A stretch of 64,000 nt of DNA, taken from the NCBI GenBank assembly GCA_022496205.1, contig WTXD01000022.1, positions 186,001 through 250,000 on the forward strand, written 5' to 3'. This document shows positions 35,882-46,624 of the stretch, one piece after another. The stretch is from Gloeopeniophorella convolvens (Eukaryota > Basidiomycota > Agaricomycetes > Russulales). Below the pieces are notes generated by a model. That model was not told the origin of the DNA. It searched no databases and was given only the letters and a program-made list of their open reading frames with translations. Every line of letters begins with the position of its first letter. Position 1 is the first letter of the stretch. A program made the position numbers and the translations under genes.

Positions 35882-37553
35882 CTACAACTCCTCGGCTGCA
35901 CGTACGACAGACTCCTTGGCCTCTTCGGCCTTTTCGGCAGCAAAAGCAGCAAGAATGTTTGCCTTGGCCTGAATCTCATCGAGCTTTGCAGGAGCAAGGT
36001 TGCGCCTCTTGAGGATGGATGCAAGGCTACAAGACGAGGCGGCCACGTTAGCAATGCATCACAGGACGCTCGGGGACGAGCGCGTATAGTGCATACCGTT
36101 TCGACTCCTTAGCAACGTAGTCCTCTGTGCCATTGACCACCTTCTCCATGACTCGGATGTAGTGCTTAGCAGCGGGGCCAACTTCCGCAGCGAGGACCGA
36201 TGCCTCCTTGTAGATGGCATCGCGAGCGGTACCGGTGGCGGTGAAGAACTTGCTAGCAAGGGAATCGAACTCGGGACGACGGCCGGCCTGGAGAACAGGT
36301 GAGTATCTCGGAATGCCACGGAGATTCGGAATAATACCTCTTCGTTCAAGCCACCGCCCACGGCGCGGTGAGTACCGCAGTTCTCATTCAAGAATTTGAC
36401 GAAGTCTGCCTCCTCGCGTCCGCCTTCATAGGCAACAGGTTCGCCGCCCTTGGGGAAGAACTTAATCGTGGGGAACGACTGGATGCCATACTTGGTGGCA
36501 AGGGGGCGATTGGCTTCCGCGTCGGCGTCGACGTTTGCAACGATGCACTGTAAGAGATTAAGCCACGGAAAGACACCCGAACATTACACCGAGCACGTAC
36601 GTTAGACTCAGAGAGGAAGGTCTTGGCAACTATACACAGTCAGCATGACCTCAGAGTAAGAGACATATTTGCAAGTACCATCCTCATAGATAGGCTTCAG
36701 GCGCTTGCAGTGGCCGCACCACGGAGCAGTGAACGCAACAATCGTGTCATGCTCTTTGTTCTGGTAGACGACGTGATAAGCGGAGAACTATATAGGATCG
36801 CATGAACACGAACAAGGACGACTTCATCGAAGGTGTGAGTGTCAAGAATGACGGTTGCAGGAGGGGGTGGAGGCTTAACGTTAGACTTGATGCCCGACTT
36901 CTGGGTGATGCTGACGAAGTCATCACCAGCAAATGTAAGCACATGAGGACATAACGACGACAACAGACTCACAAGCCTGCTAGCGCGTCAAGATCACGAC
37001 CTCCCTCATAATCCGAGACGGTCCCCTGTGCATCGAACCACTTCAGGGCTGTCGTTGTACGGTTAGTACCAAGAACCCCTGCAATAAGATGGAGTATGCA
37101 CTTGGGAAGCCAGTCACACCATATTTCTTGCCCAACGGCTTGCCCACGCCGTCCGCATCAACCTTCGCAACGACGACTTTGTCCTTGGCGTGGCTAAACG
37201 CATCGGCAAGCTGCTCATATATGGGAGCGAGGTTCTTGGCGAATACAGTTCAGAAACCACCACAAAGGCATATACGAGCGAATCACCTTGCAGTGTCCAC
37301 TGGGTTGAGTGAGTCACTACGTAAAACGATGGAAGACGGAATCAGTTGCGAGAGACATACCACCAGGGGGCAAAGCTGCGAAAATTCAGACCGCGTCCAG
37401 TGTTTACTCAGAGAAGTGCACGCACAATTCGACAAGACCAGGCTTTCCTTGCCCAATCGCGCTGTCGAAGTTGTCAGGGTCCAGCTCTAGGACATTTGAG
37501 GCGTATGCTCCGGCGAGTAGCGTTAACGAAAAGATGGACAATGAGAACCTCAT
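35882..37553 (-). CDS. Protein disulfide isomerase, two thioredoxin domains plus ERp29-like tail
   Basis: An ER-lumen oxidoreductase that forms and reshuffles disulfides in secreted proteins. The start at 37553 (MRFSLSIFSLTLLAGAYASN) gives a signal peptide. The first domain's FAPWCGHCK active site is assembled from two introns near 37430-37250. The second reads NKEHDTIVAFTAPWCGHCKR (near 36760-36700) with a separate ...YGIQSFPTIKFFPKG segment. The C-terminal part (KKYIR-type helices: AAEVGPAAKHYIRVMEKVVN) matches the ERp29 D domain, giving the P5-related ERp38 layout. The protein ends EAKESVVRAAEEL at 35882; the last four residues AEEL are a weak variant of the HDEL-type ER retention signal. 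The intron number is high, at about ten. It is divergent from SQT1. Confidence 0.92.
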
Positions 37554-38198
37554 GGTGTTGGGAGGTGGTGTGTGCAAAGGGATGTGCCGACGTGGAGGGA
37601 CTCGGAGCACCGCGCTTTAGTAGTCAGTGCGATTACATCAGCCCAAGTTGAGGCCGACTCCAGCCCGAGCCGACGTGGCACTTTCAATGCTTGTTCCCAT
37701 CATAGCGTGTCCTGCTCTCCAATGGCTGACCGTGGGTTGCGCGCACTTGCGCGGCGGCGTGAGCACCGACTCAAAAGACGAACGCGGCCACTCGCTCCGT
37801 CGACATGTCCGACGTAAGGAGGCCGCGACCCCGTCCACATTCACGCACCACCTCCTGATACAGACGACGTCAAGCACCGGAAGCTCAAACATGGAACTGA
37901 ATCGTTCTCGCGGACCCGCACTCAAAGCATATCCGAGTCACAGGCGGACGTTCAGACAGCTTACAACGTCGAACGGCGTCTCGGAGGGCACTCGAACCTC
38001 CGAGATGGCAGCTTTGTCAGCAGCTGAATACGCCTTGATCAGAGTGCTGCAAAAAAGTGGATGTCAGATGCATCGCTTCCCGGCTGCCAGTGGATCGCAT
38101 CAGGCTTGACTCAGCCTCGAAGGCCTCTTATATAGCCCAATCCCTATACGCATCCGCCATCTAGCACACCGAAAGCTCATCACTACCGCGTTCGACAT
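37554..38198. other. Divergent promoter region of PDI and SQT1
   Basis: About 645 bases between two starts. A TATA-like element lies next to SQT1. A perfect 9-bp inverted repeat with a 9-nt loop (37979-38005) is present and reported separately. No coding sequence is supported. Confidence 0.5.
38129..38135 (+). promoter_or_regulatory. TATA-like box upstream of SQT1
   Basis: TATATAG lies about 65 bases before the ATG at 38199. Placement suits a short leader. Confidence 0.4.
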
Positions 38199-39678
38199 AT
38201 GGCACCCACAAATCAGCCGATACAAGAAGAGGGGGAACACGACGGCGAGGAAGGGTTCATCGAAGAAGGCGACATATATGCCGAAGTCGAGGAGGGAGAT
38301 GAGCCCATGGAAGAAGATGACGACTTACCAGATGGCGTAGATGGTCCCGAGGGCGAAATTGTCTGGGAGGACAACTCCATTCAGGCGTTCTCTGGGCACA
38401 AGGAGCCCGTGTATGCTGTTGCTGTACACCCTACCGCTCCTCTGGCAGTATCTGGCGGGGGCGACGATCTTGGTTACATCTGGGATATCACCAATGGCGA
38501 AACACTCGTGAAGCTCACGGGCCACACTGATAGCGTCACGGCCACTGCATTTAGCTCGGATGGCGAGATGGTCTCTACAGGTGGTATGGACGGCAAAGTT
38601 CGCGTCTGGAGACGGGTCGGGAAAGATAACTACAACGTTTGGGAGTTCTTGACCGAGCTGCAAGGACCCGATGAAGTGATGGTGCGCACTCCTTCGGGCG
38701 CACCTTGGAGTGCACGTATGACTAACTTGATCGTCTGTAGTGGCTGCGCTGGCATCCCAAGGGTTCAGTCCTGCTAGCCGGCTCCAATGACAGCACAGTG
38801 TGGTTATGGCAGCGTATGTCGGTCATGTTCCACCTCCGACGACTCGCTCACATGGCCTTGCAGTACCGTCTGGGAACACGATGCAGGTATTCGCCGGTCA
38901 TACGGGTCCTGTGCAGTGTGGAGAATTCACGCCGGACGGTGAGCGTGGCTCGCAAGTGTTCTCTAGTAAAAACCTGATGATCAGATCACCATCCTTAGGC
39001 AAACGCATCGTGACCGCATGTGGCGATAACAGTCTCATTTATTGGGACCCACGCTCACCAACCCCCATCTTCAAGCTAACAGCGCAAAATGGGCGATTTG
39101 ATCTCGGCGGTATCACATCCCTTGCAGTTAACCCTGCGTCGAGCATCGTGGTAGTCGGTGGTCAAGAAGGTGGCGTTCGCGTTGTCAGCTTAAGCAGGGG
39201 AGAGGTCATCTCAGCCCTCGGCGGACACGCTGAAGGCCAGAGTGTCGAGGCTATCGCGTTCGTCAATATCGTTGCCGTAGCAGACGGGTCCAGTGCAGCA
39301 GCTGGTGCGGCCGGTGCAGGCACAGTCGTCACTGGCGCAACAGATGGCAAAGTGTGCATATGGGACCTCAATACAAATCGTCTGCGCACGACACTCGAGC
39401 ATCAGGTGGGTGGGGTTACCTCTTGTTAGTCGACTGTTCTTATGGGGACCGTGCAGGACGCTGTGACGAGTCTGCTGGTGCACCCGACAAAACCACACCT
39501 GATTGTTTCGTCATCCGCTGATAATTCCCTGCGAACGTGGGACGCCCGTGCCGGCACTTTGCTACGGGAACACAAAGGCCATCAAGAACTTATCAATGGC
39601 GCAGCACTGGGCCGTGATGGGGAATTCGTTGTGAGTGCTGGTGACGACGGTGCCTGTTTGGTATTCGGAACGGAATAG
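38199..39678 (+). CDS. SQT1: WD40 ribosome-assembly chaperone Sqt1 (AAMP family)
   Basis: Sqt1 binds the N-terminus of nascent Rpl10 (uL16) and protects it until loading on the 60S subunit. The N-terminus is strongly acidic (EEGEHDGEEGFIEEGDIYAE), as in the yeast and human AAMP proteins. It is followed by WD40 repeats: FSGHKEPVYAVAVHPTAPLA, LTGHTDSVTATAFSSDGEMV with STGGMDGKVRVWRR, a repeat from WLRWHPKGSVLLAGSNDSTV, FAGHTGPVQCGEFTPDG with IVTACGDNSLIYWD, GITSLAVNPASSIVVVGGQE, VVTGATDGKVCIWDLNTN, AVTSLLVHPTKPHLIVSSSA, and HKGHQELINGAALGRDGEFV. Stop TAG at 39676-39678. Three or four short introns. Expected length of about 450 residues fits the family. Confidence 0.93.
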
Positions 39679-40680
39679 AGGATCTGGGTACGTAGATGGC
39701 GGTTTCGAATGTACGACAATTAATTAGAACTACGCTGATTGGGTTCAATGCGAGACCATGACCGCTCATAGAACCTTCAACCTCGTCAATAATGCTGTGT
39801 TGATTGCGTTGCCCGGACCGGCTCGAGACCACAGCGCTTCGCCTTCGACAGTTCCCCGAACGAGTGCAGTCCTGCTGGGTAACTCAACTCCCAATGTCTC
39901 ACGTCTGATTAAGCAGTGGCCATGACGTTGATTCAGTCGCGGCCGTTCAGTGGGAATATATACAGTGGGACAGAGTACGTATGCACGCGACGGACGTATA
40001 TGTTGTTTCCTCGGTTTTCTACACCGACTAAGTCCGGGCCGGGACAATGCACAAGCACGTGATCATAATCTAGCAAACTCCGAGGCGCTCCGAAATGTTT
40101 GAATGATGTCAGAAACAACCATCAAAGCTGGACAAGGCAATATCTGGAGCTTCGGTGGTTCGCTACATGCGACGCTGCAATGGTCTCGCTATACGTGCGG
40201 TGTGGCCGACAATGACTCGCCTTGGTTGTTGCTGAAGCGCTGAGCGGTCAGTGGACCAAGCCCCGGAGTGCACGGAAGAGCTGGTGGCAAGGCAGACAAA
40301 TCTGAGGCCTAACGTCCCGTTGAATTCATTGGTGGGTGGCGTCCGCCTGGCTCACACCGCCATCACATCCAACCTTTCAATTAAATTATGGCGATGCCGC
40401 ACTGTCGAACTCGTCAAACTCGGTGTCGTGGTTCCCCCTTGCGACGCAGTCGTTTCATCGCCTGATTCCAACATTACAAATTCCTCCAGCGCCTGCTATG
40501 AACACTTGCGTTTATAAGGCCTTTCCGAGGAACAGCGGTACGTACCCTTTGGTCACTCATTACTCCCGAACTTCGTTCGATAGGCTGCATTCTTCTGCAA
40601 GAGCTGGGCTCTCTGTAATTGGCTTTACCTCGTTTTGCTCCTTTTCGCTGTGATTTTTACCTTACGTTCAACTTGACACC
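39679..40680. other. Intergenic, no supported gene
   Basis: About 1 kb between two plus-strand genes. A TATAAGG at 40513-40519, 162 bases before the next ATG, may be a promoter element of the secreted protein. The rest shows only short chance frames. Confidence 0.45.
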
Positions 40681-42326
40681 ATGAAGCTCTCCTCCTCGTT
40701 CGTTGTTCTCTCTGCTCTGGTCAGCTCAGCTCTCGTCTCGGCACTTCCTTTGGAATCGCGGAAATCATCCAATGAGACGAAGGTGATGAACGAGAGTTCG
40801 TCTGGCGCAAAGGGCGCCGTCTACTGTACGTCCCACGTGCCAACCCCTTGACGTTTCGCGGTGTTCTGAGTGCGCTTTCATTCGTTCAGTCATCACAAAT
40901 CAGCCTCAGGAGAACTTTGTCGTCTCGGCTGACATTGGGTCTGATGGAAAATTGGTGCGTTTGTCGCGATCGTTTCGGTGTCATGCTTAAGTACGTTCCT
41001 AGACCTTGGCCAGGGCTGTTGGCACACAGGGCAGCGGTCTGCACGGGAACGATGGGAAGAATGGTCCTGATGGATTGTTCTCTCAGGGGTCTGTGAAAGC
41101 TTCTGCGGTTTCCAGTCTCCTCGCCACCGTGAACGTACGTGCAGGTTTCGATCAAGTCCCAATATGGTCTGATGCGTCCATCGATTAGCCTGGCTCGAAC
41201 ACCTTATCGCTATTCCAGATTAACCCTGAGACGCCGTCTGATGTCAAGATGGTGGGTTTCCCCGTTGGGAGTGAAGGCGAGTTCCCCATGTCTCTGGCTT
41301 TCAACGGGAACGGGACCACGCTTTGTGCCTTGAACGGCGGCGCGGTCAACGGCGTGGCGTTCGTACCTCTTTCTCCGGCAGTGTTTTGATATTGGTTCTA
41401 ACAACCCGCCCAGATGTTTTAAGACCAATGGCAGCTCTGGCCTCGTTGGCATCGCCAACACCGTGCGCCCGCTCGGACTCAATCAGACCACGCCCCCTGC
41501 CGGACCTGCGAACACCGCGAGCCACATCATCTTCTCAGAGGATGGCAAAAATCTCATCGCATCCGTCAAGGGTACCCCTCCCAACGACCCAGGTTTCCTT
41601 GCTGTTTGGGATGTTGCCGATGACGGAAGTCTCTCGCAAGACTTCAAGAAGGTATCTCCTGCTCAGGGTGGTCTCCTTCCCTTCTCTATGACCGTCATCC
41701 CGGGCAAAAATGCCATCCTCGCGACCGATGCGGGTATTGGCGTAGATATTTTCGACATGTCCTCTGGCAACAGCAGCAGGAACTCGATCCTCCCTATTGC
41801 AAACCAGTCCGCGACCTGTTGGTCGGCATTCAGCAAGCAGACCGGCAACTTCTACGTCACCGACATCGGCACCTCGAAAGTGACTGAAGTTCACGTGGAC
41901 GACAACCTCAAGCCGTCCATCGTCAAGGTGAAGAGTTGACGCATTCTTTCTGGGAATCTCGTGGCTAACGCGCGGTTCCCAATCAGCAATACCAGCAGCA
42001 GGAGAACGCCGCCACCATCGACCTCGACGTCGCATCAATTGGTGGCAAAGAGTAAGTGCTGCTACGCTGTTCCGAACAATCTGGATACTGATGGACCTGC
42101 AGCTTTGCGTACATCTTGATGCCCATCGCCACTGCTATCCAGGTCAAATCACTCAACGCACCTGGCCAGGCGACGGACCTTCAAACCTTGGACATTGCTG
42201 GACCTGCAGCTCGTGCGCGGCTCCCTGTCGGTGAGTGTCGTTGTTCAACCGTTTGTCGAGCGGATAGCTGACATCCACTCAGACAAGGCCAATCTCCAGG
42301 GTATGACGGCTTTCGTCAAAGCATGA
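40681..42326 (+). CDS. Secreted lactonase-like beta-propeller protein
   Basis: A secreted protein of the seven-bladed lactonase/6-phosphogluconolactonase-like propeller group (carboxy-cis,cis-muconate cyclase fold). The signal peptide is MKLSSSFVVLSALVSSALVSALP from the ATG at 40681. The maturation region SNETKVMNESSSGAKGAVY precedes FITNQPQENFVVSADIGSDG, the first blade. Then come FPMSLAFNGNGTTLCALNGG, ASHIIFSEDGKNLIASVKGT with PGFLAVWDVADDGSLSQDFK, LLPFSMTVIPGKNAILATDA, SATCWSAFSKQTGNFYVTDI and AATIDLDVASIGGKDFAYIL. Stop TGA at 42324-42326. Asn-X-Ser/Thr sites suggest N-glycosylation. About nine introns. Catalysis is not established for most fungal members; a substrate cannot be named. Confidence 0.85.
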
Positions 42327-42699
42327 TCGCAGTCTGTGATAGAGTAATCGATGATGCTTCGTACATACGTATGAGACGTGTTCTCTGTGCAATCTTGGAA
42401 TGCAATGCCAGGTACGGTTAAAGTATACTTTTCACCTACGGGACATACTACAGTAGAGCTGGTAATAAAGTAGTTGCTCACGGGGTCCGACAAATCAAGG
42501 CTAGAATGTGTTCAGAATGTGTGACTTAGTATCAGTTCATTGGGAGTACATCTCTGCTGGGATAATTTGCACCTTGCAGATCGAGCCGCTAGGATTCAGA
42601 TAAAAAATAATCATAAGGCTATAGGGACTGCATGTCTGTATAATAATACACGGAACGGTTAATCCTCGTTCGGAGCGAGACCAAGCAATACCAACGCCG
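42327..42699. other. Intergenic, convergent 3' regions
   Basis: About 370 AT-rich bases between convergent stops of the propeller protein and RhoGEF genes. Nothing recognised. Confidence 0.5.
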
Positions 42700-45600
42700 C
42701 TACCACTCATCCCATACCTCCACGGGCCGGGGAGTTTGACCGATCTCGTTAATGGCATGGGTCCGCACGAGCTCGACAAGTCGCTCGCTCAATCCACTTT
42801 CGTTCTCACGCTTACCGGCCATGCCAACGATGAGCATGTCTTGTGGGGCGATTCCGGAATGCAGGAGCCGCACATCGTCTCCCTCTATCACCTGGACGAG
42901 TACACCAGTGCTGATACTGCGCACCTCGACGAACCCGGGCGAGAAAAGGAGTAAGTGGGGTCCGCGGCGGGCGTAGGTTGTCGCCCTGCACTCCCAGCGG
43001 ATGTACCCGGATGAGCGTACGGGCTTCCCAGACTCGTCGATGTAGCAGCCAAGTTCTTGGGAGACGTCAAACTGCGAACAAGCGAGTAGTCGACAGTTGA
43101 CACTGACCGTCGTAAATAACAAGTATCTCGTTTCCCCCAGATCTTACTAGTCCGAGGGCCTTCGCTGCCTCGCACATCTCCTTGAGTGACTGCATAGGGA
43201 GATTCTGGCTAATCGAAGCTTCAGAGAAGTTGGGTACGACCGTTGACGGAAACGTTGCAGTACTCGAGGGACCATCAGCATAGGCCCGTAACTCGGAAGG
43301 GTCACTTACTTTGTTGGCCTTAGTATGTGAACGGTCTTAGACGTGCAGACTACTGTCTTGTTTCCAATGAACGTCACGTCGTGACTATCGCGTGGAATGG
43401 GCATTGGCTACCACAGGGTCGATCAATGTTAGCTGTTGTGTAAAGATGCGAGACCTACAAGGCCGAAAGTCCGGTACGCTGATGTGCGGCGACGTCCCGG
43501 GATGTATGCAACTGATTGTTGGTCAACTAACTCCTTTGTGTGCAACGTGTGCTTGCTGAAACCCTTAGTCGCAAAGACAACTTTTGACCTTGCTTAAGGG
43601 TCGCAATGACAATACCGAACATCAAGTAAACTTACTGAGAGTTCGGCTTCCGCTTTGTTCACGGATGCGGCCTGCCTTCAAGAACAGAACATTGCCGTCA
43701 TCTTGCGCCGGCTTCTCCGCAGAGTCGTTCAAGCTCTGGGTGGTTCCGTTGCCTAGGTATACTTGGACAAGCAAATCAAGCGGATAGGATAGTAACGTCG
43801 TCTCATGGTGGACAAGGAATCGATTGAATTGCGGGAGGGCGAGCATGGTCGTCGAATGCGCTAGTGGCAAGATCTTCCGAAATGCTGTGCGTGCCAATGA
43901 GTGTTCCGAAGGTGAGATTTGGAGGTTACTCACAGGAATCTGCGCGCATGCCGATGTATATGCCCGTGGCGCAGCCCACGGCAAGATAACTGCGTTCCTG
44001 GTAGGCTAGGGATCAAGTCACTAAGGTGAACAGTAGCCCGAGTGAAGTTACATACAGAATGGTGCCGCACAGCAGACACGGCCAGTGAACTGTGATCCCT
44101 TGACTAAAGGGACGCGTGGTGAAATCGCACGGAAGAAGCCGTCGTTGAGGGCTTGAGGCGAAAACCACTGCACAGGAGGATGAGCTCCCGGAGACGGCCG
44201 AAATATCAACGAGACTATACCTGGCTAGCTTCCTGAGCAACTTTCCTGACGGCAATCGCGTCGGTCAGCGCCGCGCGCCACCTCTCTCGCGCCACCGCCG
44301 TCGGGGTATAGAGGGTGTAGCCGCGTGCTGCCCTTGCGCCGGCATGGTATATCGAGAACGGATACATGTCCTGCTTAGTCGAGCTCATGTTGATGAAACT
44401 ACCATTGTCTGCACGTTCCTTTCGGACCTCCGGTTGGCCGTTGAACGACCCTAGCCGTAGGTACTCCAATGGAATTGGCTATAAAACATTGATGCCAGTC
44501 GGTACGTAGTGGGTGCCGTTCACTCACTCTCGAGACAATGCGCCGCCTGGCTGTTCCAGGGGGTTTTCCTTCTTCCTTGAGTAAAAGGACTGGCACGGGT
44601 GAGATCTCGTCGCGCAGCAGTGGAGGTATGATGACGCACAATAGTTGTCTAACAATGCACCAAATGCATTGGTCCAAGAACGCCAGGTATCAGACCTTTG
44701 CCTTGCCAGCGGCCCAGAATGAATCAAGGTCCGTGATTCGGCGTAAAGATCGAGGTCCTGGGGTTGATGAGCCCGGCCCTCTCACATGTGACCCTAACTT
44801 ACAGTGATTTCGCCTTTCGAGTAAATCAAGCTTTCGCAGACGGCCCAGAACCCGACTTTATCTTCTGCTGCTGCTATACCCGGCTCTGAACTCTTGACAT
44901 AAGACTGTAAGGCGCTCAACAACGTGGGGATTGCCACACGATCATCGTGACCCTCTGGGGTGAGTTTCTCAATTCGTTCCATGATGAGTTTGATTCTGGG
45001 TAGCCTTGTGAGTGGGCGGGAAAGCAGCGCCTTAAAATCGCGCCTCTTTAAGCGGGGATCTTCGGAACAGCCTTGAATGAAGCTTGCATAGCGATTATTT
45101 CGTTCAAGTTCTTGTTTGTGGTACGCCAGCGAAAACGGCGAGTGCTTGATATACGTCTCATACACATATCCAAACTGAAGGACATCTTGAATCGGCAAGT
45201 CAAAGAACGAACACGCTGCATGAATCAGCACTTACTGCCAAGAATGACGTCCGTCACGCTCTGCACAAGAGGGTGCTGCTCTCGCTGACGTTCAAACAAT
45301 GCTGCAAGCATGCGTCTGTGATGGGTCAAGATTGTGTCTAATCCACCAAAGACCTGAGTGACCACGGTGCTTCTCCTAGATTTTTCGATTATATCTTGCT
45401 GGGGATCTAGCATCGGAGCGACGTAGACCTGGTGGTACTGATGGTCAATGATAGAGCGAGGACAACCTTGTCCAGCTTACATCTTGCATGGTTTGTAGAT
45501 CGTTGACGTAGTCTAGTTCTGACTTGAAGACTTCAAACAAGACAGATTGCCGTTCAACTTCGTGCTTGTCTAAGACCTCAAGGGCTTGCGGTGGCACAAA

Positions 45601-46313
45601 CTGGGCCCATTCTTGTTCAGACTCAGGGACGCTACCGTTTTGGAACGGTTTTACCCAATCCGCGGGATCAGAGCTGAAGGGGGAGCTGTTAGTGCATACT
45701 ATACCTCAAACATCAGGCCTCAGGAAAGAATCCGCGAACCTGAAGTCAACTGGATCCGGCTGATCTCTGGAGGCAAGCTGCCAAAACAGGGTATCAACGC
45801 CGCTCATAGGACGTAGAGATCAGACAGTACCTCTGTGCTGTAGCTTTCGAAACTTGTTATAGAGTCTCGGTGGTGTAGAGGAGATGTGTATGAAGGCGAA
45901 GTTCCAGAGTCACTCTTCGAGTTGCGGTGAGTAGGCAAGCGCGGACGAAGGGCAGGCGCGGGTTGCGTTGAGGTTGGGCGAGGAATGTGTGGCTCAGGAA
46001 ATAACAAGGTCGCAGCGTCCATATTGTACGAGCTTACTGCCCTCGGCCGCTGCCAAACGGGAGCCGACAGAGTAGACGGATCTGGCACCGAGGACGGGCC
46101 AGTGGTAGGTGCGCCTCCCATGTCTGAGAACGGATAGTACCTGTACGCAGCATGATAATCATAGTGTGGCGAGAGTGTGTCATCTATGGTTTGGGGGCTC
46201 CAGGCGAACGTTGGCGAAGGCGAGGTGGGAGGGCGGGCGCCAGGAGGAATATCGAGGTGGGGCTGCCTCGAGCCTCGGCTCGGCGGCGAGGTTGGCTGCC
46301 TCGATGGCTGCAT
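42700..46313 (-). CDS. Rho guanine-nucleotide exchange factor, DH-PH-CNH (Rom2/Tus1-like)
   Basis: Activates Rho1 in the cell-wall integrity pathway, acting at the plasma membrane at growth sites. The start at 46313 opens a disordered Pro/Ser-rich N-terminus (MQPSRQPTSPPSRGSRQPHL). The Dbl-homology domain begins near 45570 (RQSVLFEVFKSELDYVNDLQ) and runs through QREQHPLVQSVTDVILG, FGYVYETYIKHSPFSLAYHK, DFKALLSRPLTRLPRIKLIM and ERIEKLTPEGHDD. A PH domain follows (RPIPLEYLRLGSFNGQPE, SIYHAGARAARGYTLYTPTA). The CNH (citron homology) domain fills the rest: SVSGSSSSCAVVFASS-type core, LAHSTTMLALPQFNRFLVHH, LLSYPLDLLVQVYLGNG, and terminal EIGQTPRPVEVWDEW. At least fifteen introns. Divergent from the gene at 46625 with 311 bases between. 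Confidence 0.9.
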
Positions 46314-46624
46314 GACGGGAAACGCGTTGTCGTTACGTATTCGGCTCGCTCACTCACTCTTTCCTCCACCACCAAGTGCCGCCCCGCCCGACCCCTCCAC
46401 GGCAAGTTCTTGCTCTCTTCCCACTCGTGCCCAGAGAATAACTTACTGTCTACCAGGAGCATACGTTGTCCCCAAAATCGTTCGTCACCCGCCTGCGAAG
46501 GAAACACGTCCCACTGGTTGTTTATTCTCAAGCTGGCGTGGCCATCTGAAAGGTGCCTATCACTGGACCTGATCATTGACTTCGTTATCTAAGTCCTCAT
46601 CCCATCCCGATTCCCTGCCAGTGT
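46314..46624. other. Divergent promoter region of the RhoGEF and disordered-protein genes
   Basis: About 310 bases between two divergent starts. Pyrimidine-rich patches are present near 46350-46430. No other signal is seen. Confidence 0.45.
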
